A DNA stretch of 25,137 bases. It comes from Verrucomicrobiota bacterium (lineage in GTDB: Bacteria > Verrucomicrobiota > Verrucomicrobiia > Limisphaerales > UBA9464). The stretch is taken from positions 1 to 25,137 of the forward strand of contig JAFLEG010000003.1 of assembly GCA_017302195.1 (NCBI GenBank). Reading direction: 5' to 3'. The position numbers and the translations under genes are program-made. Under the pieces are notes generated by a model. The model searched no databases. It saw nothing but the letters and a program-made list of their open reading frames with translations, and had not been told where the DNA came from. Shown here one piece after another: positions 18,058 to 24,481 of this stretch; position 1 is the first letter of the stretch, and each line of letters starts with the position of its first letter.

Positions 18058-19233
18058 TCAGCGCGACGCGGTGGCTGCACCGGGAGCGCCCTCGCGCACC
18101 GGCGTCACCGCCATGCCCGGACGCACCCGCATGAGCCCGTTGACCACCACCTGATCCCCGGATTGCAGACCATCGCGCACGATGCGCCCGCCACCCACCG
18201 AGGCGCCAAGGCGCACCGGCCGGTAGGCCACGGTATTGGACGAGGTCAGCGTCAGCACGAAGCGCTGATTCTGATCCGTGCCGATGGCGGACTCGGGAAT
18301 CACCACCGCCGGCTGGCGGGCGCTGCCGGGCACCCGCACCCGGGCAAACAGTCCGGGCAACAGCAGGCTGTCGGCATTGGAGAACTGGGACCGCACCAGG
18401 ATGCTGCCGGTGGCGGCGTCCACCCGGTTGTCCACGGACTCGATGAACCCCTTGTGGGGAAAGCCCGTTTCGTTCGCCAGGCCCATCTCGACCAGCACGC
18501 GCCCGTCACGGTTGGTCTCCAGCTTTCCAGCCCGAAGCAGCTCGCGGAACTTGAGCAGCGCCGGCTCGTCCACATCGCTGTAGGCGAACATGGGATCCAC
18601 GCTGACCACGGTGGTCAGGAGCGTGGTGAAGCCATCCACACCGCTGATGTTGTTGCCCACGGTGACCAGCGGACGGCTCACCCTGCCGTCAATGGGCGAC
18701 TTCACATGGCAGTACTCGAGATCCAGGCGCGCGGTCTCCAGGGCCGCTTCGGCGGCCTTGAGCGTGGCGTCGGCGTCCGTGGCGGCCCAGCGGCGCTGGT
18801 CGGCCTCCTCGATCGAGATGGCCTTGGTCTCGTAGAGCATCTCGGCCCGTTTGGCCTCCCGGCCGGTGATCTCCACCCGGACGCGCGCACGCCGGACCTC
18901 GGCATCGGCCCGATCATACACGGCCTGCTTCGGCCGCGGATCAATGACGAACAGCACCTCCCCGCGGCGGACCAGGGCTCCGGCCTGGAACCGGACCTCG
19001 GTGAGGTACCCGGAGACCCGCGGACGCACCTCGACCACCTCCGGGGCCTCCATGCGTGCGGTGAACTGGTCGAACTCGACCACCTCTTGGGGCTCCACGG
19101 TCGCCACCGTGACGGCGGGCGGGGTGAATGCTCCCTGGGAAGTGTCGCTGCCCGGACGGCATCCGGACACAGCGGCGGCGGCAAGTGCCATCGGAAGGAC
19201 GGCACGCAGAAACACGGTGGGGACTGGTTTCAT
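18058..19233 (-). CDS. RND efflux periplasmic adaptor lipoprotein (AcrA type)
   Basis: A 391-aa membrane-fusion protein that links the RND pump to an outer-membrane channel. It carries a lipoprotein signal peptide (ALAAAAVSGC, lipidated Cys25). The mature part follows the AcrA plan: first beta strands (PPAVTVATVEPQEVVEFDQF), lipoyl half (EVRPRVSGYLTEVRFQAGALVRRGEVLFVIDPRP, about 64-97), alpha-helical hairpin (about 98-155), second lipoyl half (LDLEYCHVKSPIDGRVS), beta-barrel (about 195-290) and membrane-proximal domain ending in VVVNGLMRVRPGMAV. ATG at 19233 is chosen because it starts at the signal peptide. Its leader is C-rich; the nearest AGGAG is 13 bases upstream, too far for normal use. 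It lies 20 bp after the 118-aa gene. Confidence 0.96.
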   Translation of the reverse strand: MKPVPTVFLRAVLPMALAAAAVSGCRPGSDTSQGAFTPPAVTVATVEPQEVVEFDQFTARMEAPEVVEVRPRVSGYLTEVRFQAGALVRRGEVLFVIDPRPKQAVYDRADAEVRRARVRVEITGREAKRAEMLYETKAISIEEADQRRWAATDADATLKAAEAALETARLDLEYCHVKSPIDGRVSRPLVTVGNNISGVDGFTTLLTTVVSVDPMFAYSDVDEPALLKFRELLRAGKLETNRDGRVLVEMGLANETGFPHKGFIESVDNRVDAATGSILVRSQFSNADSLLLPGLFARVRVPGSARQPAVVIPESAIGTDQNQRFVLTLTSSNTVAYRPVRLGASVGGGRIVRDGLQSGDQVVVNGLMRVRPGMAVTPVREGAPGAATASR

Positions 19234-19253
19234 AGTGGGGGGGGCGCTCCTGT

Positions 19254-19610
19254 TCAGGCGGGAAACGAAACTTCCTGGGATCGGATGCGCTGCTGGCGCG
19301 TCCACCAATCCTGCAACCGGCCAACCTTCTCCTCGGCCAGGGACGGGAGAAACAGCTCCGGAAACGGGGTCAGGCCGGCCAGGGCTTCGGCCTCCCGCAG
19401 GGCAGCCACCAGGAGATCCTCGGGGAAATCAGTGCCGTGCTGTTTCAGCACCTGCAGCAGAAACTGCTCGCGAAAGGTGCGCGCCGCCTCTGTGGCCTGG
19501 CGGTCGAACCGGTCCGGCGCCAAATCCGTAAAGGTCACCGGCGACATGCCCGGAGTACCGGAAGGAGGCTCCGCTGGGTTACGCTGATTGTTGACTGGTC
19601 GTCTATTCAT
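19254..19610 (-). CDS. Uncharacterised small protein in efflux operon (118 aa)
   Basis: A soluble protein of 118 aa (97 aa if the second ATG at 19547 is used) lying between the TetR-type regulator and the adaptor, with gaps of 38 and 20 bp. The sequence is strongly helical and charged: RFDRQATEAARTFREQFLLQ, VLKQHGTDFPEDLLVAAL, REAEALAGLTPFPELFLP, then LAEEKVGRLQDWWTRQQRIR. It has no signal peptide, no membrane helix and no Cys. I do not recognise a family. The tight same-strand position implies that it is expressed with the efflux system, perhaps as an accessory or regulatory factor, but no function can be assigned from sequence. Confidence 0.7.
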   Translation of the reverse strand: MNRRPVNNQRNPAEPPSGTPGMSPVTFTDLAPDRFDRQATEAARTFREQFLLQVLKQHGTDFPEDLLVAALREAEALAGLTPFPELFLPSLAEEKVGRLQDWWTRQQRIRSQEVSFPA

Positions 19611-19648
19611 AGAGGCAACTGGGGCTGTTGATAAGGACTCGGGGGGGC

Positions 19649-20251
19649 CTACGCGGGCACCGCGGCGCCCAACAACTGCAGGACGGTGGGCTCCAACTCA
19701 CGGAGCACGCCGACGTCATTCTGAACCTTGGAGCGGAACACCAGGCCCATGAGGCAGGTGCCCACGGCGCGAGCCGCAGCGGGGACGTCCGCCACATGGA
19801 TGGAACCCTCCCGCTGGGCGTCTGCGATGGCGCTTTCCAGATAGCGCAGCCCCCGGTTCAGGAGCTCCTCCGACTTGCATCGGATCCGATCATCCTGGGT
19901 GGCCAGCTCAGCCCCCACGTTGGCGTAGGGACAGCCGCAAACATGCCCAAATTTCTCGAAAAGAACCTGCTGCGACTCCCGGACGCTCTGGCACCACCGG
20001 GACAACCGCTCCATCGGAGGGACTTGTGGCGAGAAGATGGCATCCAGCAGCGGGCGCTTCTGTTCCCAATGCGCCTCGTAAGCCGCCAGAGCCAGGTCGG
20101 CCTTGGAGGGGAAGAAATGATAGAAACTCCCCTTCTTCACCCCGGCCTGGGAGCAGATGTCATCCACGCTCACGCTGCCGTAGCTGCTCGACCAAATCAG
20201 GTCGAGTGCCGCGTCCAACAGGCGTTCTCTGGCATCACTGGTGCGTCCCAT
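19649..20251 (-). CDS. TetR/AcrR-family regulator, NemR-like
   Basis: A 200-aa DNA-binding repressor and first gene of the efflux/OYE operon, presumably autoregulated. The N-terminal HTH is typical: RERLLDAALDLIWSSSYGSVSVDDICSQAGVKKGSFYHFFPSKADL (about 9-53). The ligand domain contains HVCGCPYANVGAEL, in which Cys107 follows the Gly as in the GC motif of NemR, and VFRSKVQNDV with Lys175. In E. coli NemR, Cys106 and Lys175 form a reversible bond on oxidation by reactive chlorine; the same pair therefore seems present here (aligned from memory). Further Cys residues: 33, 87, 105, 125 and 166. The ATG at 20251 is chosen over a TTG/GTG-like longer frame because the protein then begins right before the HTH. 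Promoter palindromes lie just upstream. Confidence 0.92.
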   Translation of the reverse strand: MGRTSDARERLLDAALDLIWSSSYGSVSVDDICSQAGVKKGSFYHFFPSKADLALAAYEAHWEQKRPLLDAIFSPQVPPMERLSRWCQSVRESQQVLFEKFGHVCGCPYANVGAELATQDDRIRCKSEELLNRGLRYLESAIADAQREGSIHVADVPAAARAVGTCLMGLVFRSKVQNDVGVLRELEPTVLQLLGAAVPA

Positions 20252-20282
20252 ATCTCGGTACCGGACCGGCCGGCACAGCAAG

Positions 20283-20310
20283 TAGTATCCATACTAGACT
20301 ATTCAGTCAA
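20283..20310 (-). promoter_or_regulatory. Promoter with overlapping palindromic operators (NemR-box-like)
   Basis: Upstream of the TetR-type gene two inverted repeats lie side by side. TAGTATccATACTA (20283-20296) is a perfect six-base-arm palindrome; TAGACTattcAGTCAA (20295-20310) is a near palindrome with a four-base spacer, like the known NemR box TAGACC-N4-GGTCTA (9 of 12 arm bases match). Read on the minus strand, TTGACT (20310-20305) is a good -35 and GATACT (20289-20284) a fair -10 with a short 15-base spacer, leaving a leader of about 30 bases to the ATG at 20251. Repressor bound here would block RNA polymerase, which fits autorepression of the operon. Binding is inferred. Confidence 0.6.
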
Positions 20311-20791
20311 CAAAATGAATGGACCCGCGTGATCACAGGAGGCATCTCGGCATGGCCCCCCATGGGAGGGACCCGCATGCTGCGGTCCCTGATCCAGTCG
20401 CGACGCAGCGCCAGGGCGACCCGCCTTCTGATTTGACGCTTCAGGCGCGGACTTTGGATGGATCCGCCTGCTTCAAGTCACTCTCGCCACCAGCGAGTTG
20501 TGCAGAACTGGAAAAAACCCGAGAAGCCGATGACCCCTTTTGCGCGAATTCCTCGCATGGGTAGATGACATGGCTGTCCTCCCTGCTCCAGTCGCTCGAT
20601 TTGGGGATTCCGCCCTCGATTCCAGGGTTTCATCCAACCGCGTCGCCATCGGCATTGCCGCCGCTGGCATTCGGCGGCCAAGACGTTGCAGGGCGTCCTG
20701 GCGACCAGGAAGAAGTGAATCAAAAGGGGGTCTGTCCTGACGACGACCGAATCGGGCAACGACATCAACCCACACTGTCACCAACACTGCG
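20311..20791. other. Non-coding region with remnant inverted-repeat element
   Basis: About 480 bp with no convincing gene; several short frames on both strands lack any family signature. It contains an inverted pair, GACCCCTTTTG at 20532-20542 and CAAAAGGGGGTC at 20721-20732, which differ only by one extra G and enclose about 180 bp. This could be a decayed small mobile element or chance. No complete transposase is present. Confidence 0.4.
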
Positions 20792-22504
20792 ATGCATCCG
20801 AAATACCTCTTGAATGCCCACTCATTTTTCAATCGGTGGTTCAAGCTCTCGAACTGGGCGGCAGACCGCGCAACCCTCACCGCACGATTCCGCGACGTGG
20901 TGACCGGCAGAATTCAGAGACTTGTCCTGGTCACTCTCTGCGCCATCTCCACCCATCAAGTGGCGGCACAGGGGAGTCTGATTTCGTGGGGCACCGACTC
21001 CGATGGACAGATCAGTGGAACGCCCTCGGGCTCAGACTTCGTTGCAGTTTCCGCAGGGGGCTACCATAACATGGCGCTCCGCGCCGATGGCACCGTGGTC
21101 GTCTGGGGACGAGATCTGGAGACTCAGGTGAGCAGTGCGCCCACCGGGAACGACTTCGTTCAGATCGAAGCGGGCGACTTCCACTGCGTGGCGCTGCGGG
21201 CGGACGGCAGCCTTGCTGCCTGGGGCCTCGACAACTACGGGCAGGTGAGTCAGACCCCCCTGGGCACCGGGTTCGTCAAGGTCACTGCTGGCGGCGTTCA
21301 CAGCATGGCTCAGCGTGCCGACGGAACCCTGGTCTCTTGGGGCGACGGTGGATACGGACAACTGGCCACCCCTGGCGGGACATTCTTGGACTCGGACTGC
21401 GGCAGCATTGGCAGCACGGCCGTGCGAACGGACGGTTCCCTCGTGTTCTGGGGATACGATGGCTACAGCCAGTCCGTGGTCCCCGCCGGCAACAGCTTCA
21501 TACTCGTGGACGGGGGGCAGGCGTCCAGCCTTGCCATGCGGACGGACGGCAGCTTCGTTGCCTGGGGATCGGATCAGTATGGGCCCATCTATACCGGCAT
21601 GGTGAGCGATGCGCCTACCGGTACGGGTTTCGTATCATTTGCCGAGGGCTATGGCCTGGGCATCGCCATTAGATCGGACGGAAGTCTGGTGCCCTGGGGC
21701 AGGACCGATAACGGACTGCGCGACGGAACTCCCGCCGGCACAGGCTTTCTCGCCGTGGCCATTGGCGACCAGAGCGTGATCGCCCTCCGCAGTCCACTCA
21801 GTCCGCCGCTGGATGGAGATGGTGACGGCACACCCGACGCCTCGGACAATTGTCCGATCCTGGCCAATGCCGATCAACTGGATACCGATGGCGACGGGAG
21901 CGGTGATGTATGCGATGCCTGTCCGAATGATGCCACCAATGATGCCGATGGCGATGGGGTCTGCGGATCCCCCCAACCCGCGCCCGAGCGACTCGCGGAG
22001 GTCGCCGTGCAATTGACGACCACGTTGGTTCCCCTGGTATCCCAGAATTCGAAGTCGTTGAAGGAGGTGGCGCGGGCCATGGAGTTGATGGACCGGGCCG
22101 CCAAGTCGCCCGCCTGGGTCGATCCGGTTAACCTCAAACTTGCCCCGGTCACTGGAAAACAGGTGTTCGATGACCTGCATGAAGCAGCGAAGTCCCTGGA
22201 AAGGGTGGCGGATCAAAAGAACCAGTCGCCGCAGGCAAAAAGCGCCGTCGCCGACGCCCAGCGGCCCATTGTGGAAGTGACCAAGGGTATCGCCCGGGGG
22301 GCGATCAATGAGGCGGTGCAGGCGCGTGCCGAAGCGGTGGATATCAAGGGGCATGCCGTTGATCGTAATCTGGCCAAGTCTGCGGCGGCATTCGATGGCG
22401 CACGGCAGCTCGAGCAGGCGGGAAAGTATCCGCCGGCGATCCGTGCCGACCGCACCGCCTGGGGCCAGGCGGGGAAGGCGATGTCGAGGCTCGCCAACCC
22501 ATAA
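20792..22504 (+). CDS. Secreted RCC1-type beta-propeller protein with thrombospondin type 3 repeats
   Basis: A protein of up to 570 aa. After the N-terminus come seven RCC1-like units of about 40 residues (about 62-335), each with a hydrophobic-x-WG core (ISWG, VVWG, AAWG, VSWG, VFWG, VAWG, VPWG) and an ALRADGS-type turn, enough for a closed seven-bladed propeller. Next is a calcium-binding thrombospondin type 3 segment (about 340-398) with DGDGDGTPDASDNCP and DTDGDGSGDVCDACPND. The last 170 residues are helical and not recognised. A signal peptide (RIQRLVLVTLCAISTHQVAA) sits at residues 40-59, so the real start may be a GTG at 20897 or 20900 rather than the ATG at 20792, whose extra 35 residues look unusual for an export signal. 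Probably a cell-surface or extracellular binding protein; partner unknown. Confidence 0.8.
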   Translation: MHPKYLLNAHSFFNRWFKLSNWAADRATLTARFRDVVTGRIQRLVLVTLCAISTHQVAAQGSLISWGTDSDGQISGTPSGSDFVAVSAGGYHNMALRADGTVVVWGRDLETQVSSAPTGNDFVQIEAGDFHCVALRADGSLAAWGLDNYGQVSQTPLGTGFVKVTAGGVHSMAQRADGTLVSWGDGGYGQLATPGGTFLDSDCGSIGSTAVRTDGSLVFWGYDGYSQSVVPAGNSFILVDGGQASSLAMRTDGSFVAWGSDQYGPIYTGMVSDAPTGTGFVSFAEGYGLGIAIRSDGSLVPWGRTDNGLRDGTPAGTGFLAVAIGDQSVIALRSPLSPPLDGDGDGTPDASDNCPILANADQLDTDGDGSGDVCDACPNDATNDADGDGVCGSPQPAPERLAEVAVQLTTTLVPLVSQNSKSLKEVARAMELMDRAAKSPAWVDPVNLKLAPVTGKQVFDDLHEAAKSLERVADQKNQSPQAKSAVADAQRPIVEVTKGIARGAINEAVQARAEAVDIKGHAVDRNLAKSAAAFDGARQLEQAGKYPPAIRADRTAWGQAGKAMSRLANP

Positions 22505-22708
22505 CGTCGGCTCGAACTGCGGGAAGCCGAGGCGATGGGCCTGCCCCTCAGCGGGTTCATCGCGGTCGGGTTCTAGATGGACGGCGACACGCCATCCCTC
22601 CCGATACGGAGCGGTGTCGCTACGCGCCCGTCATCGCACACCCTGGAACAAAATGCGCCCGCGAGGATTTTCTGTTTCGGGAGGTGATTCCTCGGATCAA
22701 CGTCAGGC
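22505..22708. other. Spacer with in-frame tail after the RCC1 stop
   Basis: Immediately after the TAA of the RCC1-type gene the same frame stays open for 23 codons (LELREAEAMGLPLSGFIAVG core) to a TAG at 22574. It looks like a real protein end and may be a remnant. A strong Shine-Dalgarno-like GGGAGGTGATT lies at 22679-22689. Confidence 0.3.
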
Positions 22709-23077
22709 ATGGGAACGATTCACGTAGGGGCTCGGATTGAGAACGTGGTGAATCGGGAGCAGTCGGCGACCATCCCGCGCATGTTGGTGGACACCGGAAG
22801 TGAGTTCACGTGGGTTCCGGCGGCGACTCTCGAGCGGATCGGCGTGAAGCGTGAAAAGAAGGACTTGGCCTTTGTGATGGCCAACGGGCAGCAGATCAGC
22901 AGGAGCGTGGGATTTGCGATCGTTCGGGTGAACCGCGCCTTCACCGTGGATGAAGTGGTGTTCGCCGAGAAAGGGGACTTGCTACTGCTCGGCGCACGCA
23001 GTCTCGAGGGACTGAACCTTGCCGTGGATTCGCGCCAGAAGAAGCTCGTGGCGGCCGATCCCCTGCCGGCTGCATAG
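22709..23077 (+). CDS. Clan AA (retropepsin-like) aspartic protease-fold protein
   Basis: A small 122-aa protein with the single-domain retroviral-type aspartic protease pattern: the catalytic loop LVDTGSEFTWVP (Asp28 of DTGS), a flap region around AFVMANGQQISRSVGFAIVRVN, and the second hydrophobic-hydrophobic-Gly element LLLLGARSLEGLNLAVD (about 91-107), which completes the psi-loop. Such proteins act as dimers and are widespread but mostly uncharacterised in bacteria. No signal peptide or membrane helix is present, so it is probably cytoplasmic. The ATG at 22709 is the first possible start in frame; an excellent Shine-Dalgarno-like sequence lies at 22679-22689, about 20 bases too far upstream, and the bases between contain no alternative start codon in this frame. 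Convergent with the aminotransferase gene, 23 bp apart. Confidence 0.85.
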   Translation: MGTIHVGARIENVVNREQSATIPRMLVDTGSEFTWVPAATLERIGVKREKKDLAFVMANGQQISRSVGFAIVRVNRAFTVDEVVFAEKGDLLLLGARSLEGLNLAVDSRQKKLVAADPLPAA

Positions 23078-23100
23078 AGCGACTCGATCCTTGTGCCGGA

Positions 23101-24405
23101 TCAGGCGATCCCGCGCAGGACAGTCCGCAGAATCTCCAACCCCTCTTCCGCCTGAGGCCGGGCCAGGTTCAGCGCGGGAAGAAACCGGATGATCTGGCTG
23201 CCGCTCGGGATGGTCAGCACGCCCGCCTCGTGGAGACGGCTGACCATTTGAGAGCTTGCGGGGCGCTCGTCCTTGGCCAAGGCCGGGATGCGCTCGCGGG
23301 GGTGCAGCTCGAGTCCCAGCATGAAGCCCAGCCCCCGGGCGCCGCTGACCACTGTGGGAAACTCGCCGGCGAGGGACTCCAGCCGTGCCTTCAGCCAGTC
23401 GCCCGTGTCCCGCACGTGCCGCTCCAACCCCTCGCGCTCGATCACGTCCAGGATGCGCAGCGCCACCGCGCAGCCCAGCGGCGTGCCGCCAAAGGTCGTG
23501 CCGTGGGTGCCGGGACCAAAGAGATCCGCCAGCGGCACGCCGTACGCCTCGGAGCGCACCCAGAAAGCGCCCATCGGAAAACCGCCGCCCAGCGACTTGG
23601 CCATGGACAACCCGTCAGGCAGAAATCCCTCCGCGCCCGGAATCCCCTCCAGGATACGCTGGAAGCTCTGGAAGCGTCCGCTCCGAAAATGGCCGCACTG
23701 CACCGCGTCCACGAGGAGGAGCAGCCGCCGTTCATCACAGAGCCGCCGCAGCCCCATGAGGTACTCGGCGGTGGCGGGAGTGATCCCGCCCTCGCCCTGA
23801 ATGCCTTCAATCAGGACGGCGGCCGTGGCGGGTGACAGTGCCTGGCGGACCGCTTCCAGATCGTTGAACGGCACGTGACGGAAACCCGGGATGATGGGCT
23901 CGAACCCCTTCTTCACCTTGTCCTGTCCCGTGGCGGCGATGCCCCCGAGGGTGCGTCCGTGGAAGGAATTCACCGCGGTCAGGATCTCGAACCGTCCCTC
24001 GTCGTGTCCGAACCGCCGCGCCAGCTTGAACAGTCCCTCATTCGCCTCGGCACCCGAGTTGCAAAAGAACATCTTCCCCGGACCGATGCCCCGGACCAGA
24101 CGTTCCGCCAGACGGCCCTGGGGTCCGTGGAAGTACAGGTTGGAGACATGGACCAGCCTCCGGGACTGCTCGACCAGCGCCTCGGTGATCTCCGGATGCG
24201 CATGACCGAGGGCGCACACGGCGATGCCGCCACCGAAATCCAGATAGCGGCGTCCGGAGACATCCCACACGTAGCTGCCCGCGCCGTGGCTGAACACCAG
24301 GTCAAAGCGCCCGTAGCTGGGCACCACGAAGCGGCGGAACAGTTCCCGGATCTCGGCATGTTCGTTCTGATGCAGGGGGGGCGGCGTTGGCAGGAGATCG
24401 CGCAT
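23101..24405 (-). CDS. Class III aminotransferase, acetylornithine/ornithine type (ArgD-like)
   Basis: A 434-aa PLP-dependent aminotransferase of the acetylornithine (ArgD)/ornithine/4-aminobutyrate group. Features: GSYVWDVSGRRYLDFGGGIAVCALGHAHPEI (about 43-73), the PLP-phosphate loop CNSGAEANEGLFKLAR (115-130), SFHGRTLG (147-154), the Glu of LIEGIQGEGG (about 198-207), Asp233 in LLVDAVQCGHFRSGRFQS, the Schiff-base Lys270 in SMAKSLGGGFPMGA, and HGTTFGGTPLGCAVA (about 303-317). The usual DEVQ is DAVQ here, but the PLP-contacting Asp is kept. ArgD (arginine synthesis) is the best guess from the overall pattern; other omega-amino acid substrates cannot be excluded. No other arginine genes are adjacent. 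The start ATG at 24405 gives a normal N-terminus. It follows the SirB1-type gene on the same strand after 76 bp. Confidence 0.92.
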   Translation of the reverse strand: MRDLLPTPPPLHQNEHAEIRELFRRFVVPSYGRFDLVFSHGAGSYVWDVSGRRYLDFGGGIAVCALGHAHPEITEALVEQSRRLVHVSNLYFHGPQGRLAERLVRGIGPGKMFFCNSGAEANEGLFKLARRFGHDEGRFEILTAVNSFHGRTLGGIAATGQDKVKKGFEPIIPGFRHVPFNDLEAVRQALSPATAAVLIEGIQGEGGITPATAEYLMGLRRLCDERRLLLLVDAVQCGHFRSGRFQSFQRILEGIPGAEGFLPDGLSMAKSLGGGFPMGAFWVRSEAYGVPLADLFGPGTHGTTFGGTPLGCAVALRILDVIEREGLERHVRDTGDWLKARLESLAGEFPTVVSGARGLGFMLGLELHPRERIPALAKDERPASSQMVSRLHEAGVLTIPSGSQIIRFLPALNLARPQAEEGLEILRTVLRGIA

Positions 24406-24481
24406 CGGCGCAGGACTTCATGGCAAAGCCCGGATCCATGCAAGCATGCCGGCACCACAACCCCGGACGTCGGGGGTGCGC

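Noticed and set aside
14748..18134. Very long open frame (1128 codons) on the plus strand across the RND pump gene
   Set aside because: It is antisense to a clearly conserved RND permease and adaptor, rich in His/Arg/Gly/Glu with no domain signature; a typical GC-rich antisense shadow.
20473..20880. 135-codon minus-strand frame in the spacer before the RCC1-type gene
   Set aside because: No family features, Arg-rich tail, overlaps the start of a better supported gene; probably chance.
24461..24475. CCCCG/CGGGG hairpin between the SirB1-type and aminotransferase genes
   Set aside because: Only five base pairs and no T-run in the direction of transcription; chance is likely in this base composition.
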